Below are positions 1 to 8,240 of a stretch of 38,793 bases of DNA, piece by piece. Origin of the DNA: Stenotrophobium sp040387055 (GTDB lineage Bacteria > Pseudomonadota > Gammaproteobacteria > Nevskiales > Nevskiaceae); assembly GCA_040387055.1 (NCBI GenBank), contig JAZKEM010000183.1:1-38793 (forward strand), given 5' to 3'. Made by a program: the position numbers and the translations under genes. The notes beneath the pieces were generated by a model. That model worked only from the letters and a program-made list of their open reading frames with translations, searched no databases and had not been told where the DNA came from. Position 1 is the stretch's first letter. Each line of letters starts with the position of its first letter.

Positions 1-16
1 AGCGGCGCCCATAAAT

Positions 17-38
17 AAAGCCCGCAATTGCGGGCTTT
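17..38 (-). terminator. Intrinsic terminator downstream of the SWIB gene
   Basis: A perfect 22-base inverted repeat (AAAGCCCGCA / TGCGGGCTTT) is followed on the minus strand by a T-rich stretch. It lies about 75 bases past the stop of the SWIB-domain gene. The symmetry means it could also stop transcription entering from the left on the plus strand. Confidence 0.75.
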
Positions 39-76
39 AGATTCGTCGGCAAACCTCGCCTCAGAATTAAACATTA

Positions 77-98
77 GCGGCGCAGAAATCTGCGCCGC
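77..98 (-). terminator. First hairpin after the SWIB gene stop
   Basis: A GC-rich inverted repeat (GCGGCGCAGA-AA-TCTGCGCCGC) begins 16 bases after the SWIB gene stop. On the minus strand it is followed by TAATGTTTAATTCT, which is only moderately T-rich. It probably works in tandem with the stronger hairpin at 17-38. Confidence 0.55.
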
Positions 99-114
99 CA
101 ACATTAGGACATGC

Positions 115-555
115 TTAGCTAATGTGCTTGCTGACCAGCTTGGTCATTTCAAACATGTTGACGCTAGCTTTGCCGCCAAAGATTTTCTTCAGCTTGTCAT
201 CAGCGTTGATCTGGCGCTTGTTCTTCTGATCCTGCAGACCATTCTTCTTGATGTAAGCCCAGAGATTCTTCGTGATCTGGCCGCGAGGAATAGGCTTAGC
301 GCCTACAACTTCAGCAAGAGTTGCACTCGGAGTCATTGGCTTCATCAGCGCAGCACTAGGCTTACGCTTTGCTTTTGCTTTCTTAGGAGCAGCCTTTTTA
401 GGTGCAGCTTTCTTAGCAACAGCTTTCTTAGGAGCAGCTTTTTTAGCAGCTGCTTTCTTCGGAGCAGCCTTCTTAGCAACAGCTTTCTTCGCTGCTGGTT
501 TCTTCTTTGCAACAGCTTTCTTAGCTGCTGGTTTCTTCTTAGCGGCTTTCGCCAT
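115..555 (-). CDS. Histone H1-like Lys/Ala-rich protein with C-terminal SWIB domain
   Basis: A 146-residue basic protein. The N-terminal half (about residues 1-65) is low-complexity Ala/Lys/Pro repeat (AAKKA, APKKA, AVAKK), like the tails of eukaryotic H1 and bacterial H1-like proteins. The C-terminal half (about 70-146) matches a SWIB/MDM2 fold: a TPSATLAEVVG start, then ITKNLWAYIKKNGLQ, INADDKLKKIFG and MFEMTKLVSKHI. SWIB-plus-basic-tail proteins are known in chlamydiae and many proteobacteria and are thought to bind DNA, but their role is not settled. I start at the ATG of MAKAAKKK because GTGGGGGAC lies about 9 bases upstream; an earlier in-frame ATG at 594 adds 13 residues that do not fit the family. 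Followed by two terminator hairpins, so monocistronic. Confidence 0.88.
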   Translation of the reverse strand: MAKAAKKKPAAKKAVAKKKPAAKKAVAKKAAPKKAAAKKAAPKKAVAKKAAPKKAAPKKAKAKRKPSAALMKPMTPSATLAEVVGAKPIPRGQITKNLWAYIKKNGLQDQKNKRQINADDKLKKIFGGKASVNMFEMTKLVSKHIS

Positions 556-721
556 GATGCAGTCCCCCACGTAGATAAGCGCCCATATGGACACCTCTAT
601 CCTAACGCGAAGTGAGGGCAGTAGCGCAATCTTTTATTGAAGAAATTTTCCCTTCGCGCTCCCTAGGGAGCTAATCCGATCAAAATCGCTAGAGAAACCT
701 TGCAAATTCTTACGCCATTTA

Positions 722-1900
722 CTAGAGCGGTGCCGGATTTGCGAAGTACTGCAACGCGAGAATTCGGAACTGTCCGTCATCATTCGTAATGTCAGCGTGG
801 CCCATTTCTCCTACGCTAAACACAATACCGACGCCTCCAGCAGCAACCAATTCTTCTGGGCTCTTTAGAAAATCGCGCGCGCCAATGTCAGACATCTTTT
901 TTGCGTCATCGCCAGAATCCACAGGCGAAGCATCCAGTGGTGCTCGCCACAAAAGCACAGGCAAGCGCCCCATGGACTCATGGTAGAAACGGACTTTATC
1001 TAGGAATTTTTTTAAATTGTGACTGCCGGACCCGCCTTCATCAGCAGACGAACGAGCGTTTAAGCGCGCAGATCCCAGCACCTGAGAGCTTATCTCTGGA
1101 CCAGAGATGTCCTCTTTTACCGAGGGTAAAACGACAAAATCAGCTTGGTCAGCGCCGAGCTTCTTCATGAATTGCGCTACCTCTACAGAAGAACGCCCAC
1201 CCCAATCTGAAACCGAAAATCCCAACAACGTGCGAGGCGCGTATTGACGCGCAACGCGCATTTGGCAAGCAGCAATGCCCGCGACACTGTCGGGTAAATC
1301 TGCGCAATCTGGATTGATTGAAACCAGCGCATCCACGGTATTAGGGTCATCATTCAGCGCACGCTTTTGCGCGTAACCCCAAAAGTCTGGCTCCAAGTTA
1401 ACCAGCGCTGGACTGTCGTATTGCCCTAGTTTGAGGAACAACAATTTAACGTTGTCCCAATACTGCGTCATGAACGCGTGATCGGTTAAGCCAGATAGAT
1501 TCGCGTCAGCGGCACTTCCAGTTCCCATTTGATACAAGGTAAACATTGGCACAGCGCCAATCGAATCAGCCTGTTCAGTAAAGACTCTGATGTATTCGCC
1601 TCGCGGGCTATTCCAAGACGCCCAAGACGATTCTCCTACGCCAGTCAGGTAGTGATCGAGGATATCCACACTGAACTTCTGTGCCTTGATATCAGCAGCA
1701 TCAGCGCTGCCCAAGCCCACGAGGAGTTGCTCGGGCTTGCCCATTTTCTTTGCTAGCCCCGCTGCAAGGTCTTGATCTACGTAGCTGCTGCCATATCCGC
1801 AAAGCAGCAAAACAGACGCTGCCGCAAGGCCCTTAAACGCGAAATTGAATGAGCGCCAACTTGTATTCGCGCTTCCCTTTTCATTTTGCTGAAAAGCCAT
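722..1900 (-). CDS. Secreted or membrane-anchored protein, possible TIM-barrel hydrolase-like fold, function unknown
   Basis: A 392-residue protein with a basic N-terminus followed by a hydrophobic segment at about residues 23-38 (signal anchor or signal peptide). The Cys there (LLLC) lacks a proper lipobox. The exported part has segments that look like beta-strands of a barrel (FVVLPS, LPVLLWRAP, VGIVFSVGEMGH, and NLEPDFWGY), resembling glycoside-hydrolase-like barrels of uncharacterised proteobacterial proteins. I cannot assign a family or catalytic pair with confidence. The ATG at 1900 is followed by a normal signal sequence; the ribosome site before it is weak. It stands alone between the SWIB gene and a 440-base non-coding stretch. 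Confidence 0.75.
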   Translation of the reverse strand: MAFQQNEKGSANTSWRSFNFAFKGLAAASVLLLCGYGSSYVDQDLAAGLAKKMGKPEQLLVGLGSADAADIKAQKFSVDILDHYLTGVGESSWASWNSPRGEYIRVFTEQADSIGAVPMFTLYQMGTGSAADANLSGLTDHAFMTQYWDNVKLLFLKLGQYDSPALVNLEPDFWGYAQKRALNDDPNTVDALVSINPDCADLPDSVAGIAACQMRVARQYAPRTLLGFSVSDWGGRSSVEVAQFMKKLGADQADFVVLPSVKEDISGPEISSQVLGSARLNARSSADEGGSGSHNLKKFLDKVRFYHESMGRLPVLLWRAPLDASPVDSGDDAKKMSDIGARDFLKSPEELVAAGGVGIVFSVGEMGHADITNDDGQFRILALQYFANPAPL

Positions 1901-2287
1901 AAATCACCCGCAACGTCCCTGTCGGCGATCCGACTGAAACCATGGCGATGCATGGAGTTCAGTGAACCAGAAAGTATTGCGGCGCAGTATTGGCAGTGGG
2001 GTTCATGTCAACAATCGTCAAGGACAGCCCTCACCGCTGTGGATAAAACCAGCGATAAAGGGCATTTCACGAGCAGATCGACGGTCGCAGAATCGCGAAG
2101 AATTCAAGGATTCAAGCAGCCAAAGTGCTGCATTTACCTAGAGGGAATAGCGCAATATGGCGGGGCAAGAGCTATCGCTCACTTTAAGCAGGCGGAATCA
2201 ATCCATCGCTATCGCTGGCTGCGAACGCAACTGGGTTACTCACAGGCTGTAGTAAAAGCGATCCTGCAAAGCTCAACTTGCGGATAC
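1901..2287. other. Non-coding stretch between divergent-side neighbours
   Basis: No convincing gene. A plus-strand frame stays open across most of it but overlaps the start of the gene at 722-1900, runs into a strong terminator, and its translation is Ser/Gln/Cys-rich without domain features. On the minus strand a TTGACA at 2011-2006 with a weak TACTGC 16 bases on could be the promoter of the 722-1900 gene, which is a guess. Otherwise nothing recognisable. Confidence 0.4.
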
Positions 2288-2327
2288 AAAAACGGAGGGG
2301 CAGCCCCTAGGCTACCCCTCCGTTTTT
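2288..2327 (-). terminator. Strong bidirectional intrinsic terminator
   Basis: A long stem AACGGAGGGG / CCCCTCCGTT with inner AGCC/GGCT pairs and a short loop, bordered by A and T runs on both sides. It begins 14 bases past the stop of the MazG-like gene, so it ends the DUF1329-MmpL-MazG unit on the minus strand. Confidence 0.88.
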
Positions 2328-2341
2328 AGTCAGCCTTAGTT

Positions 2342-2767
2342 CTAGGGCTGTAATTTTTGCAGCAACTCACGAATCTTAGGTTCCGGCTTCCAGTAATTCG
2401 GACCCTTGAGGAATTTGCCGTTGGCGTCGTAGATGGGGTTGCCATCAGCGCCCAGCTTGCTCTCATTGCTGTCCATAATCAGACCAAGAACATCTTCCAG
2501 CGGCAGACCGTACTTCAGCGCCTCTGAACGGCAATAAACAATCACGTCGCCCAGCAAATCGGCAATCGCAACGGCAATATCCAGCTGCGACGCGCCTGCT
2601 TCTGCAGAAGCTACGATCTCATCAATCTCGCTGACTTCATCCGACAGAGTCGCCTTGAACTTCTTCAAACGATCCGCCACATCGGCTGGAATCGTCGGCA
2701 CTGCGTTTTGTGGCAGACGGTACATGGCATTCATTTGCGCGATACGCGCTGCGAAAGACGGACTCAA
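2342..2767 (-). CDS. MazG/PRA-PH-like NTP pyrophosphohydrolase family protein
   Basis: A 141-residue, all-helical protein. DEVSEIDEIV (about residues 43-52) and DLLGDVIVY (about 69-77) supply the acidic metal-binding residues of the MazG/HisE (PRA-PH) superfamily. The tail, with ESKLGADGNPIYD and GKFLKGPNYW, is the typical signature of phage- and bacteria-borne single-domain members. The likely reaction is hydrolysis of a (deoxy)nucleoside triphosphate or related pyrophosphate to the monophosphate; the substrate is not predictable. The start is a TTG preceded by GGGAG at 7 bases spacing; an ATG 12 codons in is the alternative. It lies 20 bases after the MmpL gene and before a strong terminator, so it is the last gene of that operon. 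Its metabolic link to the transporter is unclear. Confidence 0.78.
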   Translation of the reverse strand: MSPSFAARIAQMNAMYRLPQNAVPTIPADVADRLKKFKATLSDEVSEIDEIVASAEAGASQLDIAVAIADLLGDVIVYCRSEALKYGLPLEDVLGLIMDSNESKLGADGNPIYDANGKFLKGPNYWKPEPKIRELLQKLQP

Positions 2768-2787
2768 GAAAGCACTCCCTGTTTAAT

Positions 2788-5181
2788 TTAATGTGCGGAA
2801 AATTTTGCGAGGTCGACACTCTCGCCTACCCACCTATTGTGACGCAAGGCGAAGGCAGGTTTGACCCACCAGACCAGCAAGGGCAACACCACCAACGACA
2901 GCGTCATATTAATCGCCATGATGGCCATCAGCAGCAGGCCCATATCCGCAACAAATTTCAGCCCAGACATCGCATACCAAGGCATGATTCCCAGCGTCAT
3001 GATGGCTGCCGTGAACATGATCGCCTTGCCGGTGGTGCGCAGCGAGGCCGTGATTGCAGCCTGCCAATCGCCGCCATTACCTTGTAGCTCCTCGCAAATA
3101 CGCGAAAGCAGATAGATGCCGTAGTCGATGCCGACGCCAACACCGATCGCGGCCACGATCATCGAGTTCACATCGAGGCCAACACCCAGCAAGTGCATTG
3201 CCGCAATCAAGGCTTCATTAGCCAGATTCACCGGAATCAACAGCAAAATTCCGGCGACAAACGAACGATAAGCAAGGCTGCAAAGGATGAATACCAAGAG
3301 ATCAACCGCAACGATTACGACCCACTGGTAGCGCTTAATGACGCGATTAACCGCTTCCTGCAGTGCAATGGTGCCGGTGCCCAGCCGAACAATAAATTCT
3401 TTGTGATCGACTCCAACTTGCTCCACAGCCTTGCGCGCCGCTTCCAAGGCGGCATCCACAGTCTCTTGCTTGTTGTCTGCGTACCACAGCGACACGGTGG
3501 AGTTTTGCAGGCCACCATCGACCACATGGCCGAAGTTCTTGGTGCTGGAGCCCATCATCGCGCCTACGGCTGCAGCGCTAATCGCACGATCACGCGGATC
3601 CAGTGGCGCCCATCGCGGATCACCGCCGCTAAAGAGTCGATTAGCCTCTGACAAGTAATCCGCAAACGACAGCGTTGCCCTTGGCGGTGCAGTGCCTGCT
3701 TCCATTAGCCGCTGCAATTTAATTTCCGTCATCACGGTATCTGCGCGCTGCGATACCCAGTCTTCACTGTCCTGATTCTTGGCTTCAAGCACAATTTCCA
3801 GCGTGTTTACCCCAGGGAAATTGGCATTAATCATTCGCACTGCGGTGTTGAATTCGGAGTCGTACCACAGCAGATTGGTGCCTTCGACCGGATTACCAAT
3901 TTTGATTTGCGACGAGGTATAGATCGTTAACGCAGAAGCGATCACGACCACGATAGTCGTCCAGCGCGCCTTGGGGCCGCTGCTGAGGCTCGCCAATTTC
4001 TCCAACATGGCCTGGAATTTTCGGTGCACCCCGTTTTCGCGACCCTCGCCCACCAACTGATGAATATTCTTGGGCGCAGGCAAAGTAGCGAGCAGCAGCG
4101 AGATCAATACGACACCCGTTGGAATCAACCACACAGCCCACATGCCGCAGAAAACTGCGTGGCGCACCATCGCTGGGATCGGCGCAGCAACCACCACAAT
4201 GATGCCGAGAATGTCCGTGAGAATGCCGAGCACACTCGGCGCCATCATCACGCTCATCGTGATCTCGGCTGCTTTGCGTCGATCACCCACCTGCGCATAG
4301 ACCTCATAAAAACGCTCAGTGAATTGAACGCTATGTGAGAACGAACGCGCAGTCAGTAGCAGCGGCACCACCATCAACAGCGGCTCAATTGAGATATTGA
4401 GCCAACCAACAAAGCCAAACGCCCAGATACCCGCAACAACGCTGGTAATGATCGGCGTCAGCACACCGACCAGATTGCGCATGTACAAAGCCAAGGTGAG
4501 GATCAGGATCGCCATCGTCACCGCAAAGATGCCGACCATTTCCCATTCGTGGCGATAGACCCAGCCAATCAACGCAGGCTGACCCGTCAGATAAACCTCG
4601 TGATGCCCATCACGCGCTTGATTGACCAAGCCCTGCACATATTCAAACGCGACGCCGTAATCGACTTTCTGCTCGATGAAGGTCGCCATGATGATGGTCG
4701 ACTTATCGTCAGGTGAAATCAGAAATGTCCGGACGTTAGACGCCTTGCCAACGCGAGTGCGGAAATCCGCGACTTCTTCTGGCGTCTGCGGCGGGCGGTC
4801 TGACATCAAAGGACGCATGTCGATACCAAAAGGCGTCGCCTCTGAGTAACGCGCTTTTTCCGTAGTGATCGACAGAATCTGCTCGTGATCTACGCCAGGC
4901 GTCAGATCGATATCACGAGTAAATTTCCAGACCTTGTCTAAAGTTTCGGTGTTGAAAATGTCGCCGTCAGTACGGCGAATCATCACCATCATCGTCAGCG
5001 GACTACCGAAGTTGGGATGATCCTGAAACACCTGAACAAAGGGATCGTCAGTCGGCAACAGGTCAGAAAAGATCGTGCGCAGTTCTACCTTGTGCAAGCC
5101 CGCCGCAAAAAAAGCAGTGATCACANNNNNNNNNNAAAAACGCGAACGAAAAGCGACGATGCGCCAGAACCCATTGAGCAA
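2788..5181 (-). CDS. RND superfamily (MmpL-type) exporter, interrupted by an assembly gap
   Basis: About 797 residues with the two-fold RND layout: a first membrane segment (partly lost in the N run), a large periplasmic loop (about 35-210), a membrane block (about 215-370), a second helix (about 412-428), a second loop (about 430-625) and a last membrane block (about 628-780). GVGVGIDYGIYLLSR near residue 695 is the characteristic MMPL/SSD helix. The family moves lipids or other hydrophobic compounds across the inner membrane. The pairing with an upstream DUF1329 gene is common in Pseudomonas-like and Burkholderia-like genomes and suggests delivery of a hydrophobic cargo toward the outer membrane. 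The start is uncertain: the TTG used here has no clear ribosome site, and 10 N fall at codons 16-19, where a few residues of TM1 may be missing. Confidence 0.85.
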   Translation of the reverse strand: MLNGFWRIVAFRSRFXXXXVITAFFAAGLHKVELRTIFSDLLPTDDPFVQVFQDHPNFGSPLTMMVMIRRTDGDIFNTETLDKVWKFTRDIDLTPGVDHEQILSITTEKARYSEATPFGIDMRPLMSDRPPQTPEEVADFRTRVGKASNVRTFLISPDDKSTIIMATFIEQKVDYGVAFEYVQGLVNQARDGHHEVYLTGQPALIGWVYRHEWEMVGIFAVTMAILILTLALYMRNLVGVLTPIITSVVAGIWAFGFVGWLNISIEPLLMVVPLLLTARSFSHSVQFTERFYEVYAQVGDRRKAAEITMSVMMAPSVLGILTDILGIIVVVAAPIPAMVRHAVFCGMWAVWLIPTGVVLISLLLATLPAPKNIHQLVGEGRENGVHRKFQAMLEKLASLSSGPKARWTTIVVVIASALTIYTSSQIKIGNPVEGTNLLWYDSEFNTAVRMINANFPGVNTLEIVLEAKNQDSEDWVSQRADTVMTEIKLQRLMEAGTAPPRATLSFADYLSEANRLFSGGDPRWAPLDPRDRAISAAAVGAMMGSSTKNFGHVVDGGLQNSTVSLWYADNKQETVDAALEAARKAVEQVGVDHKEFIVRLGTGTIALQEAVNRVIKRYQWVVIVAVDLLVFILCSLAYRSFVAGILLLIPVNLANEALIAAMHLLGVGLDVNSMIVAAIGVGVGIDYGIYLLSRICEELQGNGGDWQAAITASLRTTGKAIMFTAAIMTLGIMPWYAMSGLKFVADMGLLLMAIMAINMTLSLVVLPLLVWWVKPAFALRHNRWVGESVDLAKFSAH
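5126..5135. other. Assembly gap (10 N)
   Basis: Ten unknown bases sit inside the predicted first transmembrane helix of the MmpL exporter. The reading frame is kept if the gap really is 10 bases, but the length is probably a placeholder. Only 15 or so hydrophobic positions remain for a helix that normally has about 20, so the true gap may be somewhat longer. Confidence 0.95.
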
Positions 5182-5233
5182 GGCGGAAACGCAAGGAGTA
5201 CAAGTTCTATCCCTTTATTATTTCGATAAAGAC

Positions 5234-6622
5234 TTATGCCGCGCCCAAACTCATCAAGGCGACGTGCGTTAGATACTTGTCATATATCTTGGGATCGTTA
5301 GCGCCGCTGAAGTGTGTGCCCTCCAACACGCGAACCTGCTCAAGACGCGTCACGCTGCCAGTCTGAATATCCGATGAAGTGACATGCGCCCAGCTCCAAT
5401 ACGGATGCTTGCCATCCATCACTTTCTTGCTGCCATTTTCATAGAGCGTGTACGCCCCATCGAATGAGCGATATGGCGCACCACGGCGGTCAAACGTCAC
5501 CATGCCAATCACTGCTTGCGTGCGTGCATCAAACCAAACGCGTTTTTTGGAAACCGGCGCGCGCGGAAATTTGACTGGCTCCGCTTCAACAATGATCGCT
5601 TCCGGCACCAACTCCACCGTGGCATCCCAAAATAGTTTTCCTTGAGCGCCGCCGTGCGTGGTGTGCTCCCAATTTTCGTGGCCGGAATTCCAGCTTTCTG
5701 AAAGACCCGCAAGGAAAGGCCCACGCCCCACAATTTTGTAATTGCCCCAGGTGTACAGCGGATCACCGGCAGCCCAAGCATCGGAAAGGAACAGGGACAA
5801 GCCCGGCACCAAAGGCTCGAAGCGTTGATCCGTCGGAAACTGACGAATACGCCGGAACTCCGGCACATAGCCATACAGCGTCGGGAACGTGCTGTGGTCG
5901 TAGTCCCAGATATTTAAGAACGAAGTGCCGCGGAAATTCTGCGGTTTGAGGAAGAACACACTCTGATAACGCAGCTTGTCGTCGTGCCCGGGCCAGTAGG
6001 GTTTTGGGTTCATGCTGACGCGCGCCACTGGCGCCAACTCTGCCCAACCACCCGAATAATTGAATTTAACTGCGCCGCCGCCGTTGACGTCCGAGCTATA
6101 CATTTTTATGGCGTAGAACGAAGCGTCATGTCGACCCCAGCTCAGCGTCTGCGCAGCAAACAGTTCAACACCGGTTTTAGGATTGGGGAAAGGGTTGCCA
6201 CCAATCCACGGTTTGCCATCGGCTTTATTGACGACATTACCTTTGGCATCAAAGCCAGCCTTGCCGGCGTTCTTGAGCGTCGCTTCGAGATATTCCCAAG
6301 GCGACAGACGCATGATGTCTTTGGTGGTTTTGACGACCTTGAGTCGTCGGCCCATTTTGAGAATTTGCTCGTAGCGCACCGGCTCCAGCAAATCCTTAAC
6401 AAGTTCGACATTGGCGGCGGTGATGTAATCGCCTGTCTTGATACGACCCTTGGTGTAACCCTCGATGGAGAGCAGTTCATCAGGATAAGCCTTGCTGGCA
6501 TCACCGTCGGCGGCAATCGCTTCCCATGTCGGCATCAAAACACCGGCACCGAAAATGCCCTTGGCCGCGTCGGCCATAAACTTGCGACGCGAAAACCCAC
6601 GGTCGTAACGCAGCAGTCTCAT
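5234..6622 (-). CDS. DUF1329 family protein with Tat signal
   Basis: A 462-residue exported protein. FSRRKFM at residues 10-16 followed by a modest hydrophobic stretch and AIAAD is a twin-arginine signal, unlike the Sec signals of many DUF1329 proteins. The mature part has family features such as YTWGNYKIVGRGP, HTTHGG, RVWFDARTQAVIGMVTFDRRG and an extended, Trp/Tyr-rich beta structure. DUF1329 proteins are related to LolB/LppX-like outer-membrane lipid-handling folds and are usually encoded beside MmpL-type RND pumps. I infer a periplasmic lipid or hydrophobe carrier partnering the downstream exporter. Start: ATG with AAGGAG 7 bases upstream. It is the first gene of a three-gene minus-strand operon; the gap to the exporter is about 50 bases. 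Confidence 0.86.
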   Translation of the reverse strand: MRLLRYDRGFSRRKFMADAAKGIFGAGVLMPTWEAIAADGDASKAYPDELLSIEGYTKGRIKTGDYITAANVELVKDLLEPVRYEQILKMGRRLKVVKTTKDIMRLSPWEYLEATLKNAGKAGFDAKGNVVNKADGKPWIGGNPFPNPKTGVELFAAQTLSWGRHDASFYAIKMYSSDVNGGGAVKFNYSGGWAELAPVARVSMNPKPYWPGHDDKLRYQSVFFLKPQNFRGTSFLNIWDYDHSTFPTLYGYVPEFRRIRQFPTDQRFEPLVPGLSLFLSDAWAAGDPLYTWGNYKIVGRGPFLAGLSESWNSGHENWEHTTHGGAQGKLFWDATVELVPEAIIVEAEPVKFPRAPVSKKRVWFDARTQAVIGMVTFDRRGAPYRSFDGAYTLYENGSKKVMDGKHPYWSWAHVTSSDIQTGSVTRLEQVRVLEGTHFSGANDPKIYDKYLTHVALMSLGAA

Positions 6623-6740
6623 CTTTCACTCCTTGGCAATAGGACGGCAGCTTTTATTAGCATGCCGAAGCATGCCCTACCCGAGCGAGGCTAACCCTAC
6701 CCTTTACCTACCTACCCATCACCAAGGCCCGCCAAGCGCT

Positions 6741-8123
6741 TTAATCGATCTCGCGCACTCGGAATTTCTTGCCCTTGATCTTGCACTCGCGCAGACGCTG
6801 CAACACGTGTTTGGCGAGCTTTTTATCAATTGCGAAATAGGTTCGCGTATCGAAGGTGCTGATTTTTCCGACCGCCTCTTTGATCACGCCAACGTCGCCG
6901 GTTAAAGCACCGAGCAAATCGCCGGGACGCAGTTTGTCGCTACGACCACCGTCGACGCACAGCGTTACCGCGTAAGGCTGTACCGGGCGATCCGGCAACA
7001 ACTTCGACATCGGCAGCTTGCCAATCTGGGCTTTGATGCCCAAACGCTGCTCAATCTCGGTTAAACGGCTGCGCTCACGTGGGGTAAACAAATGCAGAGC
7101 CAAGCCGCTGCGCCCTGCACGGCCAGTGCGGCCAACGCGATGAACATGAAGATCGGCATCTTCCGGCAATTCATAACTAATGACGGCAGCCAGCTCTTTA
7201 ATATCGAGCCCACGCGCCGCAACGTCCGTAGCTACCAGCACACGACAGCTACCATTGGTGAACTTCACCAGCACTTCATCGCGTTCACGCTGTTCAATAT
7301 TGCCGTGCAAGCCGAGCACTGAATAACCACGCGCCGCCAGTTGTGACTCAACTTCCTGTGCGTCTTTCTTGGTATGGCAAAACACCAGCGCGGACTCAGG
7401 GCGATGCTCCGTCAACAGATGCGCCAAGGCATCCATACGCCGATTGAAATCGACTTCAAAAAAGGTTTGTTCGACAGTCGATGCAGATATTTCGTTATCG
7501 ATAGTCACTTCTACCGGCTGCTTCTGTAGCTTGCGGCTGACGCCACGGACAGCATCTGGGAAGGTCGCGGAGAAGAACAGGGTTTGGCGAGATTTGGGGG
7601 TCTTTTCGACAATCGCACGGCTGACATCTTCAAAGTCGGAATCGAGCATGCGATCCGCTTCGTCGAGCACCAGCACCTTAAGGTCATCGAGCTTGAGCGT
7701 GCCCAACTCAATGTGCTCCAGCACGCGTCCGGCCATGCCGACGACGATATGCGGGTCGTACTCCAGCGAAGCCAACTGCGGCCGCTTGGCGATGCCGCCA
7801 CTCAGCACCGACAGCTTGACGTTCGGCATGCAGCGCGCCAGTCGACGAATCTCTTTGGAAATCTGATCCGCCAGCTCACGCGTCGGACACAAAATCAGCG
7901 CCTGCGTCTTGGGCTGCAGCGGGTCAATATGCGATAGCAGGCCCAGGCCATACGCCGCAGTCTTGCCGCTACCCGTGCGCGCCTGTCCGATTACGTCCCG
8001 CCCTTCCAACATCGGCGGCAGGCTGTTGGCCTGAATGGGCGTCATCAGCTTGAACTCCAGCGAGTCCAGCGCCTGCAATAACTCAGGTTTCAGCGGTAAA
8101 GTTGAGAACGGTTTAGCTTCCAC
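6741..8123 (-). CDS. dbpA: DEAD-box ATP-dependent RNA helicase DbpA
   Basis: About 460 residues, close to the 457 of E. coli DbpA. Core motifs in order: Q-motif region with TPIQ, Walker A ARTGSGKT, PTRELA, DEAD in VLDEADRML, SAT in FFSATF, RGLDI, and HRVGRTGRAG. The last 75-80 residues form the DbpA RNA-binding domain that docks helix 92 of 23S rRNA (PDRPVQPYAVTLCVDGG..., GDVGVIKEAVG, KKFRVREID), which separates it from RhlE-type helicases. It remodels RNA during large-subunit assembly in the cytoplasm. I choose a GTG start (8123-8121) with TTAGG five bases upstream in a GTGTGTGTG tract; another GTG two codons earlier and a TTG at 8165 are possible. It faces away from the fusion enzyme at 8241. 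Confidence 0.93.
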   Translation of the reverse strand: MEAKPFSTLPLKPELLQALDSLEFKLMTPIQANSLPPMLEGRDVIGQARTGSGKTAAYGLGLLSHIDPLQPKTQALILCPTRELADQISKEIRRLARCMPNVKLSVLSGGIAKRPQLASLEYDPHIVVGMAGRVLEHIELGTLKLDDLKVLVLDEADRMLDSDFEDVSRAIVEKTPKSRQTLFFSATFPDAVRGVSRKLQKQPVEVTIDNEISASTVEQTFFEVDFNRRMDALAHLLTEHRPESALVFCHTKKDAQEVESQLAARGYSVLGLHGNIEQRERDEVLVKFTNGSCRVLVATDVAARGLDIKELAAVISYELPEDADLHVHRVGRTGRAGRSGLALHLFTPRERSRLTEIEQRLGIKAQIGKLPMSKLLPDRPVQPYAVTLCVDGGRSDKLRPGDLLGALTGDVGVIKEAVGKISTFDTRTYFAIDKKLAKHVLQRLRECKIKGKKFRVREID

Positions 8124-8240
8124 ACACACACCTAATGGTAAATTTGCGCCCCAAATGAGCGCCAATCGCTAATTGTGAGGCCATAGCGCTATTTCTGCTT
8201 GCCAGAGACTGGGCTTTCTTAAATTTTTTTGCTGGAAAAC

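Noticed and set aside
28..615. Long plus-strand frames opposite the SWIB gene
   Set aside because: They mirror the Lys/Ala codon repeats of the minus-strand gene, giving Leu/Phe/Cys-rich low-complexity translations without start signals or domains.
658..671. Palindrome GCTCCCTAGGGAGC as terminator
   Set aside because: No T run follows on either strand and the loop would be too small; kept only as a note.
1886..2329. 147-codon plus-strand open frame
   Set aside because: It overlaps the start of the gene at 722-1900, ends inside a strong terminator, lacks a ribosome site and has no recognisable features.
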